A stretch of 64,000 bases of DNA from UBA7455 sp026713185 (GTDB lineage Bacteria; Pseudomonadota; Gammaproteobacteria; Pseudomonadales; Azotimanducaceae), in assembly GCA_963665785.1 (NCBI GenBank), contig OY762456.1, positions 3,968,001 to 4,032,000 on the forward strand, read 5' to 3'. A program made the position numbers and the translations under genes. Positions within the stretch are counted from its first letter, which is position 1, and each line of letters begins with the position of its first letter. Of this stretch, positions 52,590 through 61,795 are shown piece after piece. The notes beneath the pieces are model-generated. The model saw nothing but the letters and a program-made list of their open reading frames with translations. It was not told the origin of the DNA and did no database searches.

Positions 52590-54458
52590 ATGGCTGAACA
52601 CCACATTGATCTCTCTCAATCACCACCTGTGGTCACCATCGATCATTGCCGTACCGTTACGGAACTGTTTCTGAACCGGGTGCAACAGTATCCTGACAAG
52701 GTTGCCCTGCGGGAAAAGGATTACGGTTTGTGGAATGAATATTCCTGGAGTCAATACGGTGATTACGCACGATTGACCGGTCTCGGGTTGATTGCACTGG
52801 GGCTTAAACGGGGTGATGTCTGTTCTGTTGCCTCGGAAGTGTGCAAGGAATGGCTGTTTGCGGACCAGGGTATTATCAGTGTTGGTGGCGTTACTAACGG
52901 TGTATATCCTACTGACGCACCCAATCAGGTAAAATATCTCATTACCGACAGTGGCGCCCGCTTCTACTTTGCAGAGGATGAGGAACAACTGGATAAGGTC
53001 CTGCAAGTGCGTCAACACACGCCAACCCTGGAAAAAATCATCATTTTCGATATGGAGGGACTGCGGCGCCTCGATGATTCAATGTGTATGAGCTTTGATG
53101 CATTACTCGAATTGGGCAGGAACTTCGCCAGGGAACATCCAGAAGTGTGGGAACAGGAAATCCACGCTGCTGAACCGGAAGACCTGATGGTACTGACCTA
53201 CACATCCGGCACCACCGGACCACCCAAGGGCGCCATGATCAGTCATCGAAACATGATGTATATGATGGTGACCCTGCAACGCATCTACAATGTCTCTGAA
53301 AAAGACGAGCAACTGGCGTTTCTGCCACTCGCTCATGTTGCAGGGCGGGTGTTCTATATTTCACTCGTTATGGAATCCTGCTCTGTCATCAATCTTGTCG
53401 AGGATGCGGAAACAATGATTCAGGATTTGCAGGAAATATCGCCAACCCTGCACTTTGCTGTTCCACGGGTATGGGAGAAGCAGTACAGCACAGTCGCCAT
53501 CATGCTCAAGGAAGGTACTGCTCTGGGTCGATTTGCCTATGACTGCGCCATCGCAATCGGAGAGAATGTGGCCTCATTCAGGTTACAGGGAAAATCTGTA
53601 CCCCTGGTAAAACGTTTGCTTTTCTTTCTTGCGGAACACATGGTGTTGAAGAATATCCGTCGAATGCTGGGTATCAACAACTGCCGTATCCTGTCAACTG
53701 CAGCAGCGCCTGTCGCCCCGGAACTCATCAAGTGGTTCTGGTCGCTGGGCAAACCCATGTACGAGGTTTACGGTCAAACAGAATGCACCGGTATCGTTAC
53801 CTCCAACAGGCCGGATGCGCTGCGTATTGGCAGTGTAGGAAAATCTACTGAAGATGCAGAAGTCGAATTGTCGGCAGAAAACGAGATCAAGATCAGGAGT
53901 CCGGGGGTGATTACAGGCTATTGGAACAAACCTGAAAAAACCGCGGATACCATTCTACATGACTGGCTCTATACAGGAGATGTAGGCCGCCTGGATGAAG
54001 ATGGATTTGTCTATATCATAGACCGGATCAATGACATTATTATCACCTCCGGGGGCAAGAACATCACACCCAGCGAAATTGAAAACCAGTTAAAATTCTC
54101 TCCCTTTATTTCAGATGCCGTTCTCGTGGGCGACAAGCGGCCCTATCTGACCTGCCTGGTCATGATCGACCAGGAAAACGTCACTAAATTTGCCCAGGAC
54201 AACGATGTACCATTCACCAGTTACACCAGTTTGTGTCACACTACGGAAATACAGGATCTGGTCTGGCAGGAAATTGAAAAGGTGAATCAGAAATTTGCAC
54301 GGGTGGAAACAATCAAGAAGTTCAGTCTGATCGATCAACTTCTGGACCCGGAAGATGAAGAACTCACACCGACCATGAAACTCAAACGCAAGGTAGTGAA
54401 TGAGAAATATGCAGATATGGTCAACAAGATGTATCAACCGGACAGGACAGCAACATGA
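52590..54458 (+). CDS. Long-chain acyl-CoA synthetase-like AMP-binding enzyme
   Basis: 622 aa from the ATG at 52590; the upstream TTG frame is inside livF. TYTSGTTGPPKGAM (about 203-216) is the AMP-binding motif, followed by YEVYGQTECTGI and the hinge GWLYTGD-like DWLYTGDVGRLDEDGFVYIIDRINDIIITSGGKN. It activates a fatty or aromatic acid to its acyl-CoA. Linking such a ligase to a LIV-type importer and a binding protein is seen for uptake of aromatic or fatty acids; here it argues the transported solute is an acid rather than an amino acid. Confidence 0.88.
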   Translation: MAEHHIDLSQSPPVVTIDHCRTVTELFLNRVQQYPDKVALREKDYGLWNEYSWSQYGDYARLTGLGLIALGLKRGDVCSVASEVCKEWLFADQGIISVGGVTNGVYPTDAPNQVKYLITDSGARFYFAEDEEQLDKVLQVRQHTPTLEKIIIFDMEGLRRLDDSMCMSFDALLELGRNFAREHPEVWEQEIHAAEPEDLMVLTYTSGTTGPPKGAMISHRNMMYMMVTLQRIYNVSEKDEQLAFLPLAHVAGRVFYISLVMESCSVINLVEDAETMIQDLQEISPTLHFAVPRVWEKQYSTVAIMLKEGTALGRFAYDCAIAIGENVASFRLQGKSVPLVKRLLFFLAEHMVLKNIRRMLGINNCRILSTAAAPVAPELIKWFWSLGKPMYEVYGQTECTGIVTSNRPDALRIGSVGKSTEDAEVELSAENEIKIRSPGVITGYWNKPEKTADTILHDWLYTGDVGRLDEDGFVYIIDRINDIIITSGGKNITPSEIENQLKFSPFISDAVLVGDKRPYLTCLVMIDQENVTKFAQDNDVPFTSYTSLCHTTEIQDLVWQEIEKVNQKFARVETIKKFSLIDQLLDPEDEELTPTMKLKRKVVNEKYADMVNKMYQPDRTAT

Positions 54459-55708
54459 CTCTTGCATGGATAAAGAAACGCCACTTATCTGAACACTGGT
54501 CTGAATACTGGTCTGAATACTGGTTAATTTTCGCTTTGACTGGTCTCATCTCCTGTGGCGGCAATGAGACCAGGGAACTGAATCCGGTATCTGACGACAG
54601 TGAATCACCAACGACGCGGGGTGTTACTGATGATGAGGTCGTGTTTGGAAGCCATACCGATCTCACCGGTAATATAGCCATATGGGGTGTCGGTTCAATC
54701 AATGGTGCACGTATGCGTTTTGATGATGTCAATGAAGCAGGCGGCGTCCATGGTAGAAAGATTCGGTTTGTAGTGGAAGATACACAATATGAAATACCCA
54801 GAGCCATTCAGGCGGCAAACAAGCTGATCAATCGAGACAAGGTCTTTGCCATGGTACTGAATCTGGGTACTCCCACCAATAATGCAGTCCTGACACAACA
54901 ACTTCGCGCCGGCATTCCCAATCTGTTTCCCCTTACCGGTGCACGATCAATGGTGGAACCCTATCACGACCTGAAATTTACCCAGCGCGGCATTTATTAT
55001 GATGAAATCCGTGCCGGCGTGAAGTACTTCATGGAGCGGGGTAAGGAAACACCCTGCGTTATCCATCATGATTCCGATTACGGGCAGGAAATCCTCGAAG
55101 GCGCCCGGGACCAACTCAAATCAATGGGCAGGGAACTGGCCATGGTTTCTGCCTACAAACCCAGTGAGACAGAATTTACCGCCAACCTTATCCGGCTCAG
55201 GAACGCCGATTGTGATGTTGTGCTGATGGGAACCGTACACAGAGATACCATTCTGATACTGGAGACAGCGCGAAAATTGGGATTTGAAGCGACCTTCGTT
55301 GGCAACAATGCCGCTTACGGTCAGGTCATCGCCGAGCAACAGAGCGGGTCTGGAGAGGGATATCACGCCTTTGTACACATCGCCAAACTGTACAAGGATG
55401 ATACTCTTCCTCAAAACGTGATCGACTGGTGGAATGACTATGAATCCCGATTTGGTACGGAACCGGGCATTCCCGCCATGGAGGGATATCGTGCCGCTGA
55501 TCTTGTCGTCCTGGCACTGGAAAAGGCTGGACCTGTGCTGACCATAGAGTCATATATTCAGGCCCTTGAACAGATTACGGATTACACTGATATTTTCGGC
55601 TATCGCATTGCATTCGGCCCCGGTGATCATAAAGGCGTGGATGAATCAGTCCTGTCCGTTGTTGAAAACGGCCGTTGGAAGACTCTTGCAACCTCAATTT
55701 CCTATTAG
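54455..55708 (+). CDS. LIV-type substrate-binding lipoprotein
   Basis: 417 aa. A lipobox LISCGG with Cys34 ends the signal; anchoring is thus to a membrane. The body is a periplasmic binding protein of the Liv family (TDDEVVFGSHTDLTGNIAIWG, ARMRFDDVNEAGGVHGRKI). Its N-terminal region has three tandem 12-base repeats (54488-54523) encoding SEHW/SEYW/SEYW before the hydrophobic stretch. The start overlaps the ligase stop by 4 bases, so the binding protein closes the six-gene operon. Confidence 0.9.
   Translation: MTLAWIKKRHLSEHWSEYWSEYWLIFALTGLISCGGNETRELNPVSDDSESPTTRGVTDDEVVFGSHTDLTGNIAIWGVGSINGARMRFDDVNEAGGVHGRKIRFVVEDTQYEIPRAIQAANKLINRDKVFAMVLNLGTPTNNAVLTQQLRAGIPNLFPLTGARSMVEPYHDLKFTQRGIYYDEIRAGVKYFMERGKETPCVIHHDSDYGQEILEGARDQLKSMGRELAMVSAYKPSETEFTANLIRLRNADCDVVLMGTVHRDTILILETARKLGFEATFVGNNAAYGQVIAEQQSGSGEGYHAFVHIAKLYKDDTLPQNVIDWWNDYESRFGTEPGIPAMEGYRAADLVVLALEKAGPVLTIESYIQALEQITDYTDIFGYRIAFGPGDHKGVDESVLSVVENGRWKTLATSISY
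54488..54523 (+). repeat. Three 12-bp tandem repeats within the lipoprotein signal region
   Basis: TCTGAACACTGG, TCTGAATACTGG and TCTGAATACTGG lie end to end at 54488-54499, 54500-54511 and 54512-54523. Each adds four codons (S-E-H/Y-W) to the segment before the signal helix. The repeat unit is a multiple of three, so copy number changes would keep the frame and lengthen the N-terminal tail. Confidence 0.75.
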
Positions 55709-55724
55709 CAGAATCCATAAAACC

Positions 55725-55955
55725 ATGACAGAAGAAACTCACTACCCCTTCGAAACATCTCTCGCCAGGCTTGAACAGCTCGTAGAACAAATGGAAAAAG
55801 GCGATTTGACCCTGGAAGCCTCCCTGACAACGTTTGAGGAGGGCATAAAGCTGACACGCGAATGCCAACAGGCGCTGAAGACTGCCGAGCAGAAGGTCAA
55901 ACTCCTGCTGGAGAAAAACGGTACAGTCGAAGAACATCCATTTCAGGATGACTGA
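55725..55955 (+). CDS. xseB: Exodeoxyribonuclease VII small subunit
   Basis: 76 aa from the ATG at 55725; an upstream frame to 55566 lies in the previous gene. FETSLARLEQLVEQMEKGDLTLEASLTTFEEGIKLTRECQ is the XseB family pattern. The small subunit pairs with XseA, which is not in the window. The ispA start overlaps its end by 8 bases, the standard xseB-ispA-dxs arrangement. Confidence 0.95.
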   Translation: MTEETHYPFETSLARLEQLVEQMEKGDLTLEASLTTFEEGIKLTRECQQALKTAEQKVKLLLEKNGTVEEHPFQDD

Positions 55956-56817
55956 TTTTCCGGATCTCAGGAAACGAAATACCGCTCAATTAAATTGGCA
56001 TCTGGACCAATGCAATGCTCTTCCACAACTGCAGGAAGCCATGCGTTACAGCGTGCTCAATGGCGGTAAACGCATCCGGGCTCAACTGGTTTACCTGAGC
56101 ACCATGGCGTTGGGCGCCGATATTGGAGTGGCGGATTCGCCGGCAGCGGCCATCGAACTGGTGCATGCCTATTCCCTGATTCACGATGATCTGCCAGCCA
56201 TGGATGATGATGACTACCGCAGAAACAAACCGAGTTGTCATATAAAATTCGATGAGGCGACTGCTATTCTGACTGGAGATGCCCTGCAGACTCTGGGTTT
56301 TCAAATCCTTGCCGAAGACGACAAACTCAACCCCGAGGTCAGACTGCGTATGATCAGCGGTCTGACAAGAGCGATCGGCGGCACAGGTATGATCGCAGGG
56401 CAGATACTGGACCTGAGTTACGAAAACAAACGGATCGACAAGCAGCAACTTGAACAGATGCACCTCCTTAAAACCGGGGCTCTCATCAGTCTGTCCATGG
56501 AATTCGGCGGGATGATTGCCGGCGCTGACAGCAACACACAAGAGATTCTTGAGCAATTTGGTTCTGCTCTTGGTCTGGCATTTCAGATCAGGGACGATAT
56601 TCTTGATGCCACAGGTGAAGACGAGGACATTGGTAAACCACGAGGATCAGATGCCGCGAATCAAAAATCTACTTTCGTGACTACTTTGGGACTAGATGTT
56701 GCCCGCCGAAGTCTGAAGGAAATAGTCGATACCGCCAATGACAGCATCATGAAACTGGGTCCCGGAGCCCGACCTCTGCAGCAACTGGCGGGCTTTGTTG
56801 CAACAAGGAATCACTAG
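55948..56817 (+). CDS. ispA: Farnesyl diphosphate synthase
   Basis: 289 aa. The first Asp-rich motif is DDLPAMDDDDYRR (80-92) and the second is RDDILD in the C-terminal part. SLIHDDLPAMDDDD and GGKRIRAQLV are IspA-specific. It condenses IPP and DMAPP to farnesyl diphosphate for isoprenoid and quinone synthesis. Translation overlaps xseB. Confidence 0.96.
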   Translation: MTDFPDLRKRNTAQLNWHLDQCNALPQLQEAMRYSVLNGGKRIRAQLVYLSTMALGADIGVADSPAAAIELVHAYSLIHDDLPAMDDDDYRRNKPSCHIKFDEATAILTGDALQTLGFQILAEDDKLNPEVRLRMISGLTRAIGGTGMIAGQILDLSYENKRIDKQQLEQMHLLKTGALISLSMEFGGMIAGADSNTQEILEQFGSALGLAFQIRDDILDATGEDEDIGKPRGSDAANQKSTFVTTLGLDVARRSLKEIVDTANDSIMKLGPGARPLQQLAGFVATRNH

Positions 56818-56837
56818 AAGGGATCAGGACCAACTCC

Positions 56838-58733
56838 ATGTTCAATAACATACCCGTCGAAAGACCAGATACACCCCTCCTGGATCAGGTTAAAATTCCC
56901 TCGGACTTGCGTCAGTTTGATGAATCAGCACTGAAACAGTTAGCTGAAGAATTGAGGCATTTCCTGATTTATACCGTCGGCCAGACTGGCGGTCATTTCG
57001 GCGCCGGACTCGGTGTCGTCGAACTGACACTGGCGCTGCACTATGTTTTTAACACTCCGGAGGACCTCATTGTCTGGGACGTGGGACATCAGGCTTATCC
57101 CCACAAAATACTGACCGGTCGTCGGGAACAGATGCATACGATGCGGAAACCTGATGGGCTGGCTCCTTTTCCGGTAAAAGACGAAAGTCCCTATGACACC
57201 TTTGGCGTTGGACATTCTTCCACTTCCATCAGCGCAGCCCTGGGTATGGCAATCGCCAGCAAGCTCCAGGACCAGGAAAGGAAAATTATTGCGGTCATCG
57301 GCGATGGCGCCATGACCGCCGGGTTAGCTTTTGAAGCACTGAATCATGTGGCCGATGTTGAAGCAAACCTGCTGGTTATCCTGAATGATAACGCCATGTC
57401 CATTTCACGTAATGTCGGCGGCCTGGCAAAATATTTTGCCCGCATCCTCAGCAGCCGACTGTATCTGTCCATGCGCGAAGGCAGTAAAAAAATCCTCAGC
57501 AGAATCCCACATGCCTGGGAACTGGCAAAGAAAACAGAAGTACATATGAAGGGCATGGTTGTGCCGGGGACGCTGTTCGATGAACTCGGTCTCAACTATA
57601 TGGGACCGGTAGACGGGCACGACCTGAATGATCTCATCCATATACTGCAGAATATCAAGGACCTGAAGGGACCACGGTTTCTGCATGTCATCACCCAGAA
57701 AGGCAAAGGGTATGGTCCGGCGGAGGCATCGCCAATCGGCTCACACAGTCTCTCGAAAATAGAAAAAACACCTCAAAAAAAATCCAACCTGCCAAGCTAT
57801 TCGAATGTCTTTGGAGACTGGCTCTGCGATATGGCAGCCCGGGACGAACTACTGGTAGGTATAACGCCAGCCATGCGGGAAGGCTCTGACCTGATCAGGT
57901 TTTCCGAAGAGTATCCAGACCGTTACTTCGATGTCGCCATCGCAGAACAGCACGCCGTTACTTTGGCGGCGGGTCTTGCAGTACAGGGTGCCAAACCCGT
58001 CGTTGCGATTTATTCCACTTTTCTGCAACGGGCATACGACCAGTTGATTCATGATGTCGCGATACAGGATATCAACATCCTGTTTGCCATCGACCGCGCC
58101 GGTCTTCTGGAAGACGGACCTACACACTCCGGTGTATTCGACCTGTCCTTCATGCGTTGTATCCCCAACCTGATACTGATGGCGCCATCCAATGAAAATG
58201 AAGCCCGGCAAATGTTCTATACCGGCTATTGCCATGAAGGACCCGCCGCCGTTCGCTATCCCAGGGGGGCCGGACCAGGTATCCCGGTGACCAGGGAAAT
58301 GACGGCATTGCCCATTGGTAAATCAAGCCTGATAAGAAACGGCAAGGATATTGCCATCCTTGCTTTTGGTTCAATGGTTAATCCTTCCAGGGAAGTGGCC
58401 GAAAAACTCGATGCAAGCCTGGTTGATATGCGATTCATCAAACCGCTGGACCATACGATGATCATCCGAATGGCGCTTGAACATTCTCTGCTGGTCACTG
58501 TGGAAGAGAATGTCATCTCAGGAGGTGCGGGGTCTGCTGTCAGTGAAATGATAAGGGAGCGCGAACTGGAGACAACAATACTGACTCTGGGCGTCCCGGA
58601 TCAATTTATCCATCAGGACAAACCAGCAAACATGCTCACGGCATGCGGTCTGGACAGCCAGGGAATCCAGAACGCCATCGAATGCAGGCTGGCAACGGGA
58701 ACCGAACCTGAAAAAAATCGTTTAAGAACCTGA
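56838..58733 (+). CDS. dxs: 1-deoxy-D-xylulose-5-phosphate synthase
   Basis: 631 aa, normal length. Thiamine-binding motif GDGAMTAGLAFEALNHV followed by NDNAMSISRNVGG, and the transketolase C-terminal RYPRGAGPGIPV. LQRAYDQLIHDVAIQDI is conserved in DXS. It makes DXP from pyruvate and glyceraldehyde-3-phosphate in the MEP pathway. GC content here is moderate (32 of 60 at 57061-57120), which I use as the core reference. It converges on ribA with 10 bases between. Confidence 0.96.
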   Translation: MFNNIPVERPDTPLLDQVKIPSDLRQFDESALKQLAEELRHFLIYTVGQTGGHFGAGLGVVELTLALHYVFNTPEDLIVWDVGHQAYPHKILTGRREQMHTMRKPDGLAPFPVKDESPYDTFGVGHSSTSISAALGMAIASKLQDQERKIIAVIGDGAMTAGLAFEALNHVADVEANLLVILNDNAMSISRNVGGLAKYFARILSSRLYLSMREGSKKILSRIPHAWELAKKTEVHMKGMVVPGTLFDELGLNYMGPVDGHDLNDLIHILQNIKDLKGPRFLHVITQKGKGYGPAEASPIGSHSLSKIEKTPQKKSNLPSYSNVFGDWLCDMAARDELLVGITPAMREGSDLIRFSEEYPDRYFDVAIAEQHAVTLAAGLAVQGAKPVVAIYSTFLQRAYDQLIHDVAIQDINILFAIDRAGLLEDGPTHSGVFDLSFMRCIPNLILMAPSNENEARQMFYTGYCHEGPAAVRYPRGAGPGIPVTREMTALPIGKSSLIRNGKDIAILAFGSMVNPSREVAEKLDASLVDMRFIKPLDHTMIIRMALEHSLLVTVEENVISGGAGSAVSEMIRERELETTILTLGVPDQFIHQDKPANMLTACGLDSQGIQNAIECRLATGTEPEKNRLRT

Positions 58734-58743
58734 CCGCCAGAAA

Positions 58744-59337
58744 TTATTTCTTACCGAACAAGTGACCCAGTTTACTGGCCTTGGTCGCGAGATACCGTGC
58801 GTTATGATCATTCAATCCCGTTTCCAGAGGAATACGTTCGGTAATTTCCATGCCCAGTTTTGACAGCGCATTTACCTTGACAGGATTGTTGGTCATCAGA
58901 CGAATCCTTGATACCTGGATATACATGAACATGCTCTTGCACATCGTATAGTCCCGAAGATCAGGGGGGAAACCCAGATGTTCATTGGCCTCAACGGTGT
59001 CCGCTCCATGGTCCTGCAAAGCATAGGCCCGGATTTTGTTGATCAACCCGATACCACGTCCTTCCTGGCGAAGATAGAGAATGACACCGGCGCCCTCCTC
59101 TGCAATTTTCTGCATGGCGAGATGTAATTGAGAACCGCAGTCACAGCGTATGCTGAACAGACTGTCTCCTGTCAGACATTCGCAATGAACCCGGCATAAT
59201 ACATTGTCCCGGGCACTGACATTCCCCAACACCAGAGCAACATGCTCCTTACCGGTATCCATATCTTCAAAACCATGCAACGTGAACTCACCAAACGGCG
59301 TTGGAAGACCACACGATGCAACATAAACCAGAGACAT
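58744..59337 (-). CDS. ribA: GTP cyclohydrolase II
   Basis: 197 aa. The zinc residues C54, C65 and C67 (CLTGDSLFSIRCDCG) and the catalytic RQEGRGIGL block are as in E. coli RibA. Missing RibB domain: it is the stand-alone form, so DHBP synthase must be elsewhere. It opens the first step of riboflavin synthesis from GTP. It sits at the downstream end of the minus-strand cluster after pgpA, 50 bases away. Confidence 0.95.
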   Translation of the reverse strand: MSLVYVASCGLPTPFGEFTLHGFEDMDTGKEHVALVLGNVSARDNVLCRVHCECLTGDSLFSIRCDCGSQLHLAMQKIAEEGAGVILYLRQEGRGIGLINKIRAYALQDHGADTVEANEHLGFPPDLRDYTMCKSMFMYIQVSRIRLMTNNPVKVNALSKLGMEITERIPLETGLNDHNARYLATKASKLGHLFGKK

Positions 59338-59387
59338 AACACTTCCTCATTTACCGACAGATTTTACAGTTATCGGAGAAGACTTCA

Positions 59388-59879
59388 CTACAGAAATAAC
59401 TGCACGCCAAAAGCGGTCAACTGTAATACTGCAAACGCGTACACACCTGCGGCCGCATCATCCATCATGATGCCCAACCCACCATCAAGATTTCTGTCGA
59501 AGTAGTTTACCGGCCAGGGTTTCAGAATGTCGAAGAAACGGAAAAGAAGAAAACCCAGCAACAGATAATGCCATCCCTGCGGCATGAGAAACAGCGTAAT
59601 CCACAAACCGACAAACTCATCCCATACGATCCAGGATGGATCTTTCACCTTCAACCGTTTAACAGCCACACCACAAATGAATATTCCTGACAGAAAGGCA
59701 ATGGCTACACAGGTCAGATACAGCCAGGGTGGAAATTGCGCCAGCAGCAGGAATGGCAACAGCGCTGCCAGGGAACCACACGTACCGGGCGCTTTCCTGA
59801 CTAATCCACTGCCAAATCCCGATACCAGCAGATAAATCGGGTCCGAAAAAGTCTCCCTGATTCCAGGACTGTCAGAAAT
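59388..59879 (-). CDS. pgpA: Phosphatidylglycerophosphatase A
   Basis: Homology needs residues far upstream of the nearest standard start (TTG at 59759). In the same frame the sequence reads SDPIYLLVSGFGSGL and APGTCGSLAALLPF, matching the PgpA beginning (GFGSGL..APGT.GS). Above that no ATG, GTG or TTG occurs; the best candidate is ATT at 59877-59879, inside the thiL stop region with GGGG about 9 bases before. That gives 163 aa, near the usual 160-170. VWDEFVGLWITL, FRFFDILKPWP and GGLGIMMDDAAAG complete the family. The start is uncertain. Confidence 0.85.
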   Translation of the reverse strand: MSDSPGIRETFSDPIYLLVSGFGSGLVRKAPGTCGSLAALLPFLLLAQFPPWLYLTCVAIAFLSGIFICGVAVKRLKVKDPSWIVWDEFVGLWITLFLMPQGWHYLLLGFLLFRFFDILKPWPVNYFDRNLDGGLGIMMDDAAAGVYAFAVLQLTAFGVQLFL

Positions 59880-60825
59880 GGCGATAACCCCGACTTTCCA
59901 CAGGCGTTTTATGACCGTCGGGATGCAGCAACCACAATCCCCTGTCCGTTACGATACTGCCGATTCTGGTGACAAGAGTCCCGGTACGACGCGACAAATC
60001 CAGAATGGATGTTTGACAGCCCGGAGGTGCACAGAAACACAGTTGGTAGTCATCACCACCAGCAAGAACAAATTCCAGAAGGTCCCCGGTATTGGCAAAT
60101 GCACGCAATGCGGAAGAGATGGACAGCTTGTCCAGTTCAATAATCGCGCCAACACTACTCGCCTGAAGTATATGATCAAGGTCTGGAAGCAGACCATCCG
60201 ATATGTCGATACAGGCTGATGCGATTCCCCGTAATGACTGACCTGTCTCAATAGCGGGCATCGGATGGCAATATGCCCTGGCCAGTTGCTCATGTCCCTC
60301 ACAGCCCTGCGTTACAATACGCAAACCCGCTGCTGCATCGCCTGTATAACCGGTCGTATAGACAGCATCCCCAACCCGGGCGCCACTTCTGGTCAACGCG
60401 CTGCCTTCCGGTACCGTTCCCATGATCGTCATGGTGACCGACAGTGGCCCGCGGGACAGATTACCGCCTACCAGCGGAATCCTGTATTGGTGCGATAACG
60501 TGGAAATCGTTTTCGAAAACAACTCCAACCACTGATTATCCGCTTCCGGCAATGTCAGGGCGATGAGAAACCCCAGTGGTCTGGCGCCCATTGCACAAAG
60601 GTCGCTGAGGTTCGCCGCAAGGGCGCGATGTGCCGCAATATCCCCTGCCGCGCCAACCGGAAGGTGAACACCTGACAACAATGTATCCGTGGAGACGCAG
60701 AGCTGATTGCCCTGGGAAACCTTCAACAGGGCGCAATCGTCACCCGGTCCGAGCTGCACCTCATCACTACGCCAGCCAATGTTCGCGAAGTACTTGTCGA
60801 TGATCTCAAACTCGCCTTCAGACAT
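59872..60825 (-). CDS. thiL: Thiamine-monophosphate kinase
   Basis: 317 aa. GPGDDCALL (about 22-30), STDTLLSGVHLP (about 41-52) and DISDGLLPDLDHI carry the metal- and ATP-binding residues of ThiL. It phosphorylates thiamine phosphate to the coenzyme TPP. The start lies 3 bases after the nusB stop and its stop overlaps the likely pgpA start by 8 bases. Confidence 0.95.
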   Translation of the reverse strand: MSEGEFEIIDKYFANIGWRSDEVQLGPGDDCALLKVSQGNQLCVSTDTLLSGVHLPVGAAGDIAAHRALAANLSDLCAMGARPLGFLIALTLPEADNQWLELFSKTISTLSHQYRIPLVGGNLSRGPLSVTMTIMGTVPEGSALTRSGARVGDAVYTTGYTGDAAAGLRIVTQGCEGHEQLARAYCHPMPAIETGQSLRGIASACIDISDGLLPDLDHILQASSVGAIIELDKLSISSALRAFANTGDLLEFVLAGGDDYQLCFCAPPGCQTSILDLSRRTGTLVTRIGSIVTDRGLWLLHPDGHKTPVESRGYRHF

Positions 60826-60828
60826 GAT

Positions 60829-61263
60829 TCAATCCGACTTTTTTTGTTGTGCGAGGGAATCAAGGATCGAATTGATATACCGGTGACTCTCCGTTGCGCC
60901 AAACTGTTTGGCAAGCTCTATGCCTTCATTGATGGATACCCGATACGGTATATCCGCCCGATGTAACAATTCATAACTGCCGATCAGCAGAATGGCTTTC
61001 TCGACCTGGTCCAGCTTGTCCAGGGAACGATCAAGAACAGGAGAAATGGTTGCAAGCAGTTCTGATCTATGCTGGTCAATCCCGTCCAGTAATTCCTCGA
61101 AGTACGTGATATCTGTTCCTTTCAGGTTCTGCTTATTATGATCGGAACAGAATTGACTTTTTACAACACCTGCCGGGTCACCCGTCATTTCTATTTGATA
61201 CAAAGCCTGCAAGACAATTCGACGGGCTTTACTACGGGGTTTCCCATGGACGGCATTCATCAA
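60829..61263 (-). CDS. nusB: Transcription antitermination factor NusB
   Basis: 144 aa, the usual length. KARRIVLQALYQIEMTG opens the helix bundle, and VSINEGIELAKQFGATESHRYINSILDSLAQ closes it, both diagnostic. NusB with NusE binds boxA of rRNA operons. The gene lies 64 bases after ribH, the classical ribH-nusB-thiL order. Confidence 0.96.
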   Translation of the reverse strand: MMNAVHGKPRSKARRIVLQALYQIEMTGDPAGVVKSQFCSDHNKQNLKGTDITYFEELLDGIDQHRSELLATISPVLDRSLDKLDQVEKAILLIGSYELLHRADIPYRVSINEGIELAKQFGATESHRYINSILDSLAQQKKSD

Positions 61264-61327
61264 CAGGCCTGCTTAAGTCTTCATGATGTACCAGGCAGAC
61301 AACCCACCCGGCGCATACTGATGAGGG

Positions 61328-61795
61328 TTATTCAAGACGACGGAACAAACTGACCAGTTCCATCGCCGCCATCGCGGCATCCGACCCCTTGTTGCCAGCC
61401 TTGGTTCCGGACCGCTCAATAGCCTGTTCAATGGTATCTGTCGTCAGCACACCGAATACCACCGGCAAGTCTTCATCCAGAGAGACTCTTGCAATGCCAC
61501 TGGCACACTGACCGGCGACATAGTCAAAATGGGGTGTGGCGCCACGAATAACCGCACCCAGTGCAATGATGGCATCACACTGCCGCTTTTGGGCAATTCT
61601 TTTAACAGTTAACGGTAATTCAAACGCCCCAGGTACTTTGACCACAGTAATATTGGCGTCGGCAACACCGAGACGCTTCAGCGTGTCAATTGCTCCTTCC
61701 AGCAGACTATCCACAATAAACTCATTGAATCGAGCCGCTACGATGGTAAACCTTCCTGTATTGGCTGAGTAATTCCCCTCAATTATCTTTGTCAT
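61328..61795 (-). CDS. ribH: 6,7-dimethyl-8-ribityllumazine synthase
   Basis: 155 aa. FTIVAARFNEFIVDSLLEGA, KVPGAFELPLTVKRIA and the catalytic His in GAVIRGATPHFDYV identify lumazine synthase. It forms the penultimate riboflavin precursor. The first 20 bases of the gene (61776-61795) are repeated at 61827-61846, at the ribD end. A GGGA site lies 10 bases before the ATG. Riboflavin synthase (ribE/ribC) and ribBA, which usually lie between ribD and ribH, are not here. Confidence 0.96.
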   Translation of the reverse strand: MTKIIEGNYSANTGRFTIVAARFNEFIVDSLLEGAIDTLKRLGVADANITVVKVPGAFELPLTVKRIAQKRQCDAIIALGAVIRGATPHFDYVAGQCASGIARVSLDEDLPVVFGVLTTDTIEQAIERSGTKAGNKGSDAAMAAMELVSLFRRLE

